A program made the position numbers and the translations under genes. A stretch of 64,000 bases of DNA from Undaria pinnatifida (Eukaryota; Sar; Phaeophyceae; Laminariales; Alariaceae), in the NCBI GenBank assembly GCA_012845835.1, contig JABAKD010000028.1, forward strand, positions 4,005,242 to 4,069,241, in the 5' to 3' direction. Positions 57,901 to 64,000 of the stretch are shown piece by piece (the stretch's first letter is position 1; the number at the start of each line of letters is the position of its first letter). The notes beneath the pieces are model-generated. The model was not told the DNA's origin. It ran no database searches and saw only the letters and a list, made by a program, of their open reading frames with translations.

Positions 57901-60563
57901 AATCGCGTTGTTGGAAGCAAGACGCATGATGCCGGCGTCACCTCGCGCCAAGATGTGTGTTCAGGTGTGTACTGTTGTTATGTCCCCCCAGGCTAACATC
58001 GTGGGACAACTGACTTGGTACGTGGATGCAACTCGTATAAAAACTTCAATAACAAACAAATAAAGCTTAGTGAAATATTACGCGCTCAAAGTCGGTGCCG
58101 CTCCTGTGCTTCTATGGCAACCATACATGTTGCGCTTCGAGAAGGAAGCTGCAAGCTTTCGTGTCCGTAGGCCGACCCCGAGGATACCACAGTATGACCA
58201 AGCCACCACAGATGTGATCGGCGGGGGAGCGAGCTGGCGTAAGCTACATGGCACCTACTAAGTACGGCAGGCTGAAATACCAAAAAAAAAAACGGGAGCC
58301 GTTGTGCTGATGTTCGCGTAGAATACAATCTCGCCGATGTATGAATCCCGGCGTGGGTCAATCTTTATGTTTTTCAGTATATAGATGTGGGGAGCGTGCC
58401 ACCTTACGGGGAAGGACACCTAATAAAAATCAGGGTGATGACAAAGGCAGGCTGATGTTTTCAGGAAAGCAAGAGAGAGAACGGCAGGCTGATATGTATA
58501 GAGTACTGTTTACGGGAACATAAGAAAGGCATGTTGATGTTTATAGGAATGTAAGAAAGGCAGGCTGGTGTTTATAGGAATGTAAGAAAGGCAGGCTGAT
58601 GTTCATAGGAATGGAAGAAAGGCAGGCTGATGATTTGCAGGGTGGTAAGAAAGGCAGGCTGCTTATTTGCAGGGTGGTGAGAAAGGCATGCTGGTGTTCC
58701 ACAGGGTTGCGAGGAAGCCAGGCTGATAGTTTACTGTTGTTTATGCAAACTGTAACCTCTCCCACGTAAGAAGTCCAGCCTGGGCCAGTTTTTCTCCTTA
58801 TTTTTGTAGGTGCCCTGGGCTGTAGTACCCGACAGATGCTGCAGAAGGTGCTGCAACAACAACAGGGAATGCAGTACCTGGCAGGGAGTAGGGGTTCGGG
58901 TTGAGTGAAGATAACTAATGAATTATTTTCTCCACGCAGACGCCCACGCTGCGTGCGGAGTAGAAGTTCGGAAAGGGTGAACGCAGGGTGAGGTTAAACG
59001 GTCTCTCACAAACATGCTGCATGCTCTGGCGGTTCCGCATATCCAAGTAAGCGCCTTACAATACCGTACACAACCCTAATGTCCTCCTCTAGTAAGTTGT
59101 TCTTGCGCCTCAATATCCCCTAGATGGTATACATACCCGTTTGGACCCGTAGATTGGAACGGGTTGTCTTTTTTGTACATGGATGATTGTGGCGGGTGTT
59201 TTAGGTGTGGCTGTTATGGACAGGCAGGTGCATAGACACGCGGCGTCGGGTTTTGGTCAGGTTGGTATCGTAAGGTTGCGCCGCTGTGGAGATGCGTTCT
59301 GCGTGACAAAGTTGCCGGATAGTTTGCACGAAAACGCACACGCGGTGGCATTTGGTAGCTGCTCGTACGTAACGAAATAGGTTGCAAGACTCCACAGCTA
59401 TACTCCTATCTCGTGTGTACGGTCAGCTACCCGCATAGGCCAAACAGGTTGCATGGCCAGAACTATACTCGTGTACTTGGTGTAAGCGTTGCTGTGTCGA
59501 CCGAGTAAAATAAAGGTGTTGCTGTCCTGTAAGGGCGCTGGTGGTACATGGTCTCGTCGATACCTTTAATTTACGCTATCCATTTTTTTCATACAACCTC
59601 GGAAAACTAACTGACCGAGTTACGCCCGGTTCTTGACATCAACCACGTTCCGTATAGTATTAATAGTGTGGATATTTTTGTCCGCCCCCCCCCCCCCCTT
59701 TCCCCAATGGCATGGATAGTATCCCCATTGCTGCCTCTAAAAGTGGCCGCACCCAAAAACTATTCAGTTCCTTCGAAGCTGCCATCCATATGCAAGAAAG
59801 TGCGCACAAGGTGCCGAAGTCCGCCTCGGAACGGGTTCTTGGTAGGATGTAATCTGTCATCCATATGCAAGAAAGTACGCATATGGTGCCGAAGTCCGCC
59901 TTGGAGGTGGTTTTCAGTAGGATGTAAGCGGTCATCCATATGCAAGAAAGTACGCACAAGGTGCCGAAGTCCGCCTCGCAAGTGTTTTTCAGCAGGATGC
60001 AGCTCCATGTGACCCGCCAAATACTTAAAGGAGTTTCACGCTGCTTGGTGCGCGCGATGTCTGTCTGGTCGGTGAAACCCCGACGTGATCCATCTCGGCT
60101 TTGTAGGTACGCGAAGGTTTATAGTCGTACGACAACGGCTGTGCATGAAATGACCCCCCCCCCCCCCCTCCCCCCTCTCCCCAATGGTGCGCCTGACGGT
60201 ACCATGGATGATTGGTGCAAGTTTTCCCAGAGAGTTGCAAAATGTTGCGCAGGTACTAGTATAACTGCTGTTGTAACGGACGGTTGCTCTCATAATGTTG
60301 CTCCGGATCGTTGATTCCTTCCCGCTCTACTGCCACCCTTGGCTGCCCGGCCCCGCCTTCCTCGCCCCCCACCCTTTTTTGTTTCTCGCTAGGTCGCGGT
60401 CACGACAGCATCCTTGGCCATCGCATTGCCGATGTCAATTGCCGTGTTTCCGCAAGAGGCCACGTTCGCGTCAAAGTCCCTGGAGCCTGAGTTCCATTAT
60501 TTGCGACTTAAGGATGACTCGCGGAAGGGAGTGGCTTTTCTTTACGCAAACAAGGGTCTCTAA
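42251..60563 (+). CDS. Sideroflexin (mitochondrial amino-acid carrier), at least seven exons
   Basis: The exons found are 42251-42489, 44713-44883, 49144-49199, 49515-49605, 55570-55716, 57797-57964 and 60393-60563, about 340 residues in total, close to the usual 320-330. All junction phases agree. Sideroflexins are multi-pass inner mitochondrial membrane carriers; SFXN1 carries serine for one-carbon metabolism. The order of landmarks matches the family: HLVDPRHAFTT, CCNPASGEVIPAPFRLSGF, HWVNQSLNTAVNYYNRSG, FVASYVAVAAAGSLNVLFTR with RASEISGGVKVADETGE, GLRCVLQTVASRGILLPIP, and PMSIAVFPQEATF...SLEPEF. The first recognised exon starts mid-codon, so a short upstream exon with the start codon is missing. 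The introns, up to 6 kb, are full of repeats. The exact substrate is not predictable. Confidence 0.92.
42572..42735. mobile_element. Family A MITE-like element copy
   Basis: GTAGGGGCTCCCCCTGTAGTGCCGG at one end and GCCGCTATACGGCACTGCTGAGGGACC at the other are inverted. Internal GTGCCGGTAAAATCGCTTTG and GTAGTGCCGGTT match copies at 44.9-45.4 and 61.0-61.2 kb. Confidence 0.75.
43265..43420. repeat. Family H dispersed repeat, copy 2
   Basis: GCACTACTCTCTTGCTCCCTC, AACTCAGATCCGGGGTTGCC, CGCGAGAATATTTTGGCGTTTTC, CTCGTTGACTTGCGTCGA. Confidence 0.7.
43725..43885. repeat. Family H dispersed repeat, copy 3
   Basis: CTCCCTCTCCCTCCCTAGACG, CCTCAGACCCGGGGCCAC, CGCGAGAAGAATTCAGCAATTTC, CTCGTCGACTCCCGTCGAATTT, about 450 bp from copy 2 in the same orientation. 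Confidence 0.7.
44035..44260. repeat. Family G GATC-rich dispersed element, copy 6
   Basis: GATGATCTAGATCATTCAGGG, CCGTACGATCTGCATAATCTAG, GCACGTTTTTGGGTCTGTACT, CAACAGCTCATAACGTCAGATA, TGTATGATCTAGATCATCATC, GTGTCCGAGGTGTGCG. Confidence 0.75.
44411..44465. repeat. ACATCA hexanucleotide array
   Basis: AATATCAACATCAACATCAAC and continuing ATCAACATAAGC, about nine hexamer units; it encodes an incidental DVDVD-type peptide on the minus strand. Confidence 0.85.
44713..44883 (+). CDS. Sideroflexin exon with NPxSGE / PFRLSG motif
   Basis: 57 codons, phase 0, acceptor CTACCCGCAG|ACGCAT, donor GTGCAG|GTGAGA. It reads THGLLDKDVQRAMGAVDACC, NPASGEVIPAPFRLSGFLVC, NVPIVATMLFSKSVYVQ. The (H/N)PxTGE and PFRMS signatures of sideroflexins and the first membrane segment are recognisable. 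Confidence 0.93.
44905..45445. repeat. Cluster of family A elements
   Basis: GGGGATCCCCCTTTAGTGCCGG and close variants (GTGGGAGTCTCCCTATAGGG, AGTAGGGACCCCCCTATAGTG) start three or four consecutive units, each with TTGAATAGTGCCTATTGCAGGTA. AAATCGCTTGG and GCGGG(T/C)GAGACGT.GCT recur. It looks like tandem or nested copies of one MITE. Confidence 0.75.
45610..45755. repeat. Family J dispersed repeat, reverse copy
   Basis: Near-perfect reverse complement of 7.89-8.03 kb: TCCTCCGGCGGATGGGGAAA, ACTTCCACGTATTTTCATACG, AGCCCAACGCTAGCTGGCGCA. Confidence 0.85.
46195..46415. mobile_element. Family B MITE-like element, copy 3
   Basis: TACAGGTCCCCCAGTAAGGAGG and CAGACCGCCTTGTAGAGGGAC ends; TGCCCGCCTTATCGGAGGAA, CCCCGGTCGCGCCAAGCGATTT, TTATCGGGATAACGCC inside. 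Confidence 0.85.
47355..47835. mobile_element. Fold-back element with arms of about 160 bp
   Basis: The left arm (about 47365-47520: ATAACAAACTGATTCTGAAAAC, CACCTTCGCAGGCGT, GGGAGAATCGGGCTCGCTC, CGACGTTTGC) is the imperfect reverse complement of the right arm (about 47670-47830: CAAACGTCGTAGGATGCGTC, GAGCGATCCCGATTCTCCC, ACGCCTGCGAAGGTACTGA, TTTTCAGAATCAGTTTATTA). The loop is about 150 bp. It is non-coding and could form a long hairpin RNA if transcribed. Confidence 0.8.
48410..48705. repeat. Spaced direct duplication, about 165-bp period
   Basis: CCC.ACGTTCTGATTTTTGTTTTTTG, then CCCAAGAAGTAGGGCCTCTG and CCACCCGTCT.TGGAATA occur at about 48425 and 48605. Confidence 0.85.
48785..48930. repeat. 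Family I dispersed repeat, copy 1
   Basis: GTGTACCACTTTTGGTTGCTTG, CCTGGGGTATTCTTCCACTCCAG, CCCGTGACCACG.TACGGACTTG. A reverse-complement copy lies at 53.08-53.20 kb. Confidence 0.7.
48938..48983. repeat. AAC trinucleotide microsatellite
   Basis: About 14 to 15 uninterrupted CAA units directly after family I copy 1. The other family I copy has a degenerate CAA/CAC array in the same place, so the microsatellite appears to be the element's tail. Confidence 0.95.
49144..49199 (+). CDS. Sideroflexin short exon: HWVNQSLNTAVNYYNR
   Basis: 18 codons plus two bases, acceptor GGCCTCTCAG|GTTATT, donor AACCG|GTGAGC. VISHWVNQSLNTAVNYYN matches the QWxNQSxNAxVNYxNR signature of sideroflexins, the most diagnostic block of the family. 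Confidence 0.93.
49250..49420. mobile_element. Family A MITE-like element copy
   Basis: GTACGGTAAGTACCAGCCGGGA, CGACCGGCACTACC, GTGCCAAGCGATTTCACAGGCA, ACCGGCTCTGTAGAGGGACC. It lies just after a sideroflexin exon. Confidence 0.65.
49515..49605 (+). CDS. Sideroflexin exon: membrane segment AYxxAVGxxxxLAFGLGK
   Basis: The first base completes Arg of YYNR, then SGAEMTAQRVAMSYALAVGT, ACPLAFGLGK. Acceptor TGAACAAG|GTCTGG, donor GGCAAG|GTGGGT. Confidence 0.9.
49775..50145. repeat. GGGTC minisatellite element, copy 2
   Basis: Starts TTTTCACGGTTCATGACC, the complement of the end of copy 1. It contains four units of GTCGAGTCGGATCGGGTCAG, ATGGTGTTAGAAAT.TCACGG with interleaved (GGGTC)n, and ends CCCGATCCGACCCGCGAGA, CCGTGAAAAGCC. 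It is the inverted counterpart of 40.1-40.48 kb. Confidence 0.9.
50545..50642. repeat. Family D dispersed repeat
   Basis: TTAACCCCTTTAAAGCCCCAGA, CTCCTTATACTAATTCCAAG, CAACGGGTTTCCAGTTGTAAAGG. Confidence 0.75.
51130..51620. repeat. Tandem array, about 95-bp units, five or six copies
   Basis: TGTTTTGGCCAAAAAGAGGTAC, (T)ACCCCTATCGC.TCA.TTGAG and GAGCCCCGTCAGTCAG recur from 51135 to 51590. Each unit resembles the family C core (AGAGGTAC ... GGGGCTCC), so the array may have grown from a C element. Confidence 0.8.
51621..52740. other. Sideroflexin intron segment without recognised features
   Basis: Small open frames only (63-105 codons). No repeat family assigned. Confidence 0.4.
52785..52988. 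mobile_element. Family B MITE-like element, copy 4 (reverse, decayed)
   Basis: ATTGCGGTCTGAATAATGCGG, TATCCCGATATTCGGTGGTC, AAAAAAGGCGGCTTCCTCCAAT, GGGAGACCCCTACTATTGC; reverse orientation of copy 1. Confidence 0.75.
53020..53205. repeat. Family I dispersed repeat, reverse copy
   Basis: A TGGTGG/TGTTGT array followed by CAAGTTCGTGGTCACAGGACA, CTGGAGTGGAGGAATACCCCAGG, ACCAAAAGTGGTACAC, the reverse complement of 48.79-48.93 kb. Confidence 0.7.
53335..53430. repeat. Family D dispersed repeat
   Basis: CAACCCCTTTAGAGCCCCAAAA, CTTCCTGTACAATTTCC, AAAACGGGTTTCCAGTTGCAAAGG. Confidence 0.75.
53515..53690. repeat. TATTATAG array with reversed family C core
   Basis: GTATTATAGCATTATTATAGCG units on both sides of ACAGCTCCTCAAATGAGGGGAG, TGCATCTGTACCATAGCACTC. 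The same composite recurs at 54.55-54.84 kb. Confidence 0.75.
54545..54845. repeat. TATTATAG array with reversed family C core, second copy
   Basis: GTATTATGGTGTTATATTAT-type units, then ACAGCTCCTCAAATGAGGGGCTG, GTGTTGCACCTGTACCGTAGCG. The arrays at 23.0-23.15 kb (CTATACTATACCCTATACTA) are similar. Confidence 0.75.
55272..55334 (+). pseudogene. Duplicate of a sideroflexin intron-exon border
   Basis: GGCTAACTCACAGCCCTGCCGA, TTTGACAGGCGTTCCA repeats GGCTAACTCTCAGCCCTACCAA, CTTGACAGGCGTTCCA at 55525-55580. The copy keeps the end of the intron, the CAG acceptor and 8-9 bases of the exon, then diverges (TGGGAAAGCG). Confidence 0.75.
55570..55716 (+). CDS. Sideroflexin exon: VAxASxxNV and NE-like region
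   Basis: 49 codons, phase 0, acceptor CCTTGACAG|GCGTTC, donor GGAGAG|GTGAGG. It reads AFQRAPPSWRRFSFVASYVA, VAAAGSLNVLFTRASEISGG, VKVADETGE, equivalent to the VAVASANCVNIPLMRxxEL..G segment of animal sideroflexins. Confidence 0.93.
57235..57312. repeat. Family D dispersed repeat, reverse fragment
   Basis: AATTACTTGAAGTTAGTAAAGG, GATTTTGGGGCTCTAAAGGGG, TTGAGGAGCCCCGCCATTGA. Confidence 0.7.
57470..57750. repeat. Family G GATC-rich dispersed element, copy 7
   Basis: TAGGACAGATCGCAATCTAGA, CATGTAGACCATATAGATCACA, TGCACGATCTGTATATATACAG, TTTTTCTAGATCATGCAGATCG, ACATGAGCTAGACCATGCAG, TAGATCATCTACCTGTCCGACC. Confidence 0.75.
57797..57964 (+). CDS. Sideroflexin exon: SR and C-terminal membrane segment
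   Basis: 56 codons, phase 0, acceptor GATGGCAG|GTGCGA, donor GTTCAG|GTGTGT. It reads VRGVSKKAGLRCVLQTVASR, GILLPIPVTVLPAMGIALLE, ARRMMPASPRAKMCVQ. The A...I..T..SRI..P.P.M..PP motif of sideroflexins is recognisable. Confidence 0.92.
58435..58740. repeat. 31-bp minisatellite, about eight units
   Basis: GTAAGAAAGGCAGGCTGATGT, TTATAGGAAT repeats with exact 31-bp spacing at 58521-58614 and degenerates on both sides (GCAGGGTGGTAAGAAAGGC at the right). Confidence 0.9.
59775..60010. repeat. 75-bp minisatellite, three units
   Basis: GCCATCCATATGCAAGAAAG, GCAC.AGGTGCCGAAGTCCG plus CCTCG, TCTTGGTAGGATGTAA recurs near 59780, 59855 and 59930. The period is a multiple of three, so the minus frame encodes three related 25-residue units (HMDDRLHPT..., LRHLVRTFL). 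No other support for coding is seen. Confidence 0.9.
60393..60563 (+). CDS. Sideroflexin terminal exon
   Basis: 56 codons plus TAA, acceptor TTTCTCGCTAG|GTCGCG. It reads VAVTTASLAIALPMSIAVFP, QEATFASKSLEPEFHYLRLK, then RKGVAFLYANKGL-stop. The FPQ and LEPEF motifs near the end are typical of sideroflexin C-termini. A family A terminus follows about 25 bp after the stop. Confidence 0.93.
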   Translation, partial: VAVTTASLAIALPMSIAVFPQEATFASKSLEPEFHYLRLKDDSRKGVAFLYANKGL

Positions 60564-60607
60564 CTCTACAGCTATGGTCGGGGTTCCTCTATAGTGCCGG
60601 TTGAGTA

Positions 60608-60675
60608 GCAAAGCTGTCAGGAGACGGTTAGTCAAGGAAAAAGCGTCCAGCATTCAAGGGTGTCAAACCGATGGA
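60608..60675. mobile_element. Family F element fragment, reverse
   Basis: CTGTCAGGAGACGGTTAGTCAAGG, GCGTCCAGCATTCAAGGGTG plus TCAAAC is the reverse complement of the right half of 8610-8787. Confidence 0.7.
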
Positions 60676-60684
60676 TCATTCCAC

Positions 60685-60860
60685 ACTAAAACCCAGTAGT
60701 TTGGCGTCGGTCAAGGTGAAGTATTGGGAAATTGCCCTCGGTCAAGGGCTGAAGGCCGTCTCCACACTAACGCCCAGTAGTTTGGCGTCAGTCGAGGTAA
60801 GTTATTGGAAAAAAAAAAAGTCGGTCGAAGGCTGAAAGTTGTATCTCCTGACGCACTTGT
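60685..60860. repeat. Imperfect tandem duplication, about 80-bp units
   Basis: CCACACTAA(A/C)(A/G)CCCAGTAGTTTGG, CGTC(G/A)GTC.AGGT.A.(G)TATTGG occurs twice, followed by GTCGGTCGAAGGCTGAAAG / CTCGGTCAAGGGCTGAAGG. Confidence 0.75.
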
Positions 60861-60914
60861 TGAGTGCCGCCGCTTGCCTGCTGCCGTGCCTGTGAAATCG
60901 GTCGGCACATGTGG

Positions 60915-61046
60915 GAACAAGAGGTCACGTTGAAGTCAGAGTCCCTGGAGCCTGAGTTCCACGATTTGCGAATGCAGGACGGCTTGCGGACGGCAGTAGC
61001 TTTCCTTTACGCGAACAAGGGCATTTACCCCTGCTACTACTAGAAG
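60915..61046 (+). pseudogene. Degenerate duplicate of the sideroflexin last exon
   Basis: GTCACGTTGAAGTCAGAGTCC, TGGAGCCTGAGTTCCACGAT..., CTTTACGCGAACAAGGGC repeats the final roughly 110 bp of 60393-60563. The frame is still open: EVTLKSESLEPEFHDLRMQD, GLRTAVAFLYANKGI, then PCYY-stop. The N-terminal membrane part of the exon is missing. The copy continues into a family A element, as the original does, so both were duplicated together. A role as an alternative last exon is possible but weak. Confidence 0.8.
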
Positions 61047-61232
61047 CAGTCCCTCTGTGGTGCTGGTGGAGTAGTGCGGGTTACCTGCTATAGTACCTGT
61101 GAGATCGCTTGGCGCAGATGGGAACAGCCAGTAGTGGCAGTGTGCGGAATAATGCCGGTTGCCGATATAGTGCCGGTACTTGTGACTATTAATAGCACAC
61201 ACATACCGGCACTATAGAAGGACCACTACTGA
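61040..61232. mobile_element. Family A MITE-like element copy
   Basis: AGCAGTCCCTCTGTGGTGCTGG and ACCGGCACTATAGAAGGACC are the inverted ends; GAGATCGCTTGGCGCAGATGGG, AATGCCGGTTGCCGATATAGTGCCGG inside. Confidence 0.8.
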
Positions 61233-61384
61233 TGTACTGTTGGTTGTGGTATGTTGCTTTTGTAACGGGTTAAGTGTTTGTCTCGGATTCAGGCGTTTTG
61301 GTGGTTTTGTCTCGGGTTTTTACTTCGAGGGACCCAGAAAAAGCGGCCCAAACAGTGGGAAAGGTGCGCCCGTATCAAGTGTTT

Positions 61385-61775
61385 GTAATAGTGCACACAC
61401 CGGACAGACCAGATAGACCCCTATCGACGATCTATGTAATCTATATGATCTATGTCTTCCAGGGCATACAAATCCCTTTTCTGCATGATCTGTATGGCCC
61501 AGACCAGATAGACCCTTTTCGATGATCTATGTGATCTATATGATCTATGTCTTCCAGGGCAGACAAATCCCTTTTCTGTATGATCTGTATAGCCCATAGG
61601 CCATGTTGCCATGTAAGAGTCGGATGATCTGAATGATCGAGCATATGTTCATGGGTTGGATCTGTGCTGCACAGATCCCGCACAACATACAGGCAACAGA
61701 TGCGTGATTCGTTACAACGTGCTCTGTTAATGGATGATCTAGATCTTTTTCTTGATCTGTCCGAGGTGTGTACTG
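61385..61775. repeat. Family G GATC-rich dispersed element, copy 8
   Basis: CCAGATAGACCC.TATCGA, CGATCTATGT.ATCTATATGATC, TATGTCTTCCAGGGCA.ACAAATCCC is duplicated in tandem (61405-61500, 61500-61590). It is followed by GGTTGGATCTGTGCTGCACAGATCC, GATGATCTAGATC, GATCTGTCCGAGGTGTGTAC. Confidence 0.75.
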
Positions 61776-63470
61776 TAGTAATAGTGTGAGGCAGCATCAG
61801 CATGACGAGCAGCATAATGCCTCGCACGTGTTGGTACAACTCGTTGGCTTCGATTGCAGTTCTGAAAGTAGTCTGGTAGTCTAGTCGTCCCCTATCCCTA
61901 TATCCCAGCGAGCAGACCGTGTTGATTCTTGTGGTCAATGCTGTAGTTGTCCTCTTTTTAATTTCGTCAACTTCCCGTCGTGAGTTCCCAAGATTTTTTC
62001 GGTTTTTGGTTTTTATCTTGGACTACCTAGGGGCGGTGTGGTGCTTTTTTCTCGGACTGAGGCTTTTTTTTTAAGGGGGGGGGGGGGGGGGCGGAGGAGC
62101 TGACTGCTGCATCGTATGCGACGGTCGGTGTCAATAGTTGCGGGATTGTCGCGCGCGCCCGTGCCACCCAAATGATAGTATACCTGGTAGCACTTTGATT
62201 TATATATATATATTGGAACCCAAATAATAGTATAGTACTTTCATTTAGATATATATATATCGGGAGCGCGTGTAGGTGAGTTTGTGCCTACGCCAACTAA
62301 TTAATCGCGGTTTCTTTTTTGCGAGCTCGCACTTTTTCAGGGTGCTATTGCTGATTTTGCCTCGTCTGGGGGGGCTAAGTATGGTGCGTGTCGTGCACTT
62401 AACGCCTTTTCAGCGGAAAACCCGTTGTTTCGGGACAATTTACTTGGATGGAGTATAGGGAGGGGTTTGGGGGTTCTCGAAAACTCGAAGAGTTTACTTG
62501 GATTCGAGCTTTGGGAGGGGTTATGGAGCTCTTGAAGGATTGTCAAGGCGCTTTTTTTGTTTTTTCGCAGGCCGCTCATTGCCGCGAGCGACGTCTTATG
62601 GGGAATCGATCGGTTACATTGTTGTGCTGTCTCGTTCCAGGTAGATCGTCAGCTGGAGTGCTCCAGGAGCGCTATACACGTGATAGACCCAACATATGGA
62701 GGACGGGTGGAGTAAAATGGTGTCCCAGTGATTAAGGTGCAAGAGTGGTGTAACATGTGCACCGTAGGAAAAGCATTTTTCCTTTAGCAAGGTAGCGATG
62801 CACGTAGCTCAATCACCATGCATGTAGCACGTGTAGGCTAGCCTATAAATTCTAACCTGTGTTTGGGCTGATCGGTGTTGTTTGCCCTACTTGCGCGATG
62901 GCCAACTTTTTTTTCTTTAGTTTTGAACAGCTATTTCATGTGTATATCGGGAACGTAGCACGTAGGAATGCCTGTGGTCCCCCTTTCCAAATCGCGACTC
63001 CCCCGAGACTACGCCAAACACAGCCCGACAGGGAACCTTGTATTTGGGTAGGAACTCGTGAGGGTGTCTGACTCTGCCTACATGCAGGATGGTTCCGCAC
63101 AAAACGTCTTGCAGGACGTCGATTTGATTGGTCGGGGCTGACTTTTCGGCTGTCCGTTTTGTTTGGAAGAACGCCTCCAAAACACGCTGCGGAGCCGCGC
63201 GTCCGCCCCTGTCGACCTCCTGCCCCCCAAAGGCTCCAGCTTCTATAGGGTTGTGTGGGGTCGAGTTAGTCTGGGCCGACGTGGAAAGTTGAACTTCGCC
63301 ACAGGCAACCTGCGGTTATTTTTTTTTAGAGACCGCCCTGCACTTATGGCGAGCAAGGGCGTCTGGGGTCTCCACGAGTGACTGGGGGCGTTTTTACGTC
63401 ATGGAGCGGACAAGTAACGGCAAGACGCCGCATACTCCCCGGCAGTAAGAAAATAACTGGTTGGTACAAT
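61776..63470. other. Right flank, no gene recognised
   Basis: Includes a G-tract at 62078-62092, TATATATA near 62200 and 62255, and a diverged family D block (62400-62475). Open frames at 62448-62735, 62859-63071 and 63163-63381 have no recognisable motif. The last of these is GC-richer than its surroundings and could be a lone exon of a gene extending right, but evidence is lacking. Confidence 0.35.
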
Positions 63471-63474
63471 TCTG

Positions 63475-63765
63475 CCTCGTACTTTAGCTTGAAAAGTCTA
63501 GGATCTGTGTGGCAGATACTTGTCTTTCTTGAGTTGTTAGCTCCGTTCCGTGCTTTAGCTTGATACTCTAGGATCTACCAGGTAGGTGCGTGACAGATAT
63601 CGTGAGTTTCGTGACATTTCAGAGGCATGTGGCAGATACCTGTCTCTTACGCGTTTTATGGTCTTAGACTGACCAGGTATGCAACGGACACCTGTCTCTC
63701 GTCCGTTTTTAGCTCTCTGTCGTGCTTTTGCCTGAAGAATCTAGGATATATACATATGTGACAAG
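63475..63765. repeat. Degenerate tandem repeat, about 85-120 bp units
   Basis: GTGGCAGATACTTGTCT.TC, TTAGCTC.GT.CGTGCTTT, GCTTGATACTCTAGGATCTACC-type blocks recur about three times (near 63510, 63630 and 63690). Confidence 0.6.
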
Positions 63766-64000
63766 AATCAGTCTCCCTCGCGGGTGGTGCAGGTGGTGGG
63801 GCCACACCCATTCCCGTGCTGAACGAAGAGGTGTAGTAGCTTGTGGTCTTGGCTCGATGTCACCTCCTAAAGAGCGAGGAACTTTGGCGTACTCTTAAGA
63901 GTACACAGGCGGGACCACATATCGTTGTTGCTGGTGTGTGAACCTTATTCACGTTACGACGCTTGTTATACTTCACCCGTCGGCATCCAGCACAGGCAAT

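Noticed and set aside
59660..60020. Minus-strand protein of three 25-residue repeats
   Set aside because: Arises from a 75-bp minisatellite whose period is a multiple of three; no start, splice or domain support.
63163..63381. Possible exon of a further gene at the right edge
   Set aside because: Slightly GC-richer and open for 72 codons, but no motif or convincing splice border could be established.

Overview
The window looks like nuclear DNA of a photosynthetic stramenopile, most likely a brown alga. Its genes are split into many short exons by multi-kilobase, repeat-filled introns with ordinary GT-AG borders. One gene product starts with a signal peptide followed by a Phe-type (ASAFAP-like) plastid cleavage motif, the bipartite targeting signal of algae with secondary red plastids. 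There are no bacterial-style operons. The species assignment is inference.

Layout. (1) About 0.1-3.3 kb, + strand: the 3' part of an unrecognised gene, one internal exon (132-302) and a long last exon (2457-3323) that encodes a Cys-rich CxxCxG motif and a Lys-rich coiled stretch. (2) 3.3-10.7 kb: no convincing gene. It holds AT-rich arrays built from AATAGGT/ATCGATACC motifs, short inverted-repeat elements and a 592-bp direct repeat. (3) 10.7-17.2 kb: a complete-looking Ty1/copia LTR retrotransposon on the minus strand, with 542-bp near-identical LTRs and a perfect 5-bp target duplication (ATTGG). It is defective: the integrase core is missing and replaced by a Leu-coding CAG/CAA repeat, and there are two frameshifts. 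A fragment of a different copia RNase H sits between its own RNase H and the 3' LTR. (4) 17.2-19.6 kb: a fold-back element and gene-free DNA. (5) 19.7-38.7 kb, minus strand: a DEAD-box RNA helicase gene. I could trace 11 exons with all helicase motifs, an N-terminal plastid-targeting presequence and an RGG-rich tail. One long intron holds, on the opposite strand, a triplicated single-exon OTU-type cysteine protease gene; its copies are broken in complementary ways. (6) 38.7-42.2 kb: intergenic, including a GGGTC minisatellite element. (7) 42.25-60.56 kb, + strand: a sideroflexin (mitochondrial amino-acid carrier) gene in at least seven exons, probably lacking only a short first exon. (8) 60.6-64 kb: a degenerate copy of the last sideroflexin exon, more dispersed repeats and no clear gene.

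The strongest unexplained pattern is that exons or splice borders of all three split genes have decayed partial copies in the neighbouring intron or flank: at 0.5, 21.3, 28.0, 55.3 and 60.9 kb. Other notable items are the OTU triplication, the integrase-less but young copia element with its captured RNase H piece, and a near-palindromic 9-mer (TACCWGGTA) that occurs about 15 times. All family assignments are from reading translated sequence; no search was run.
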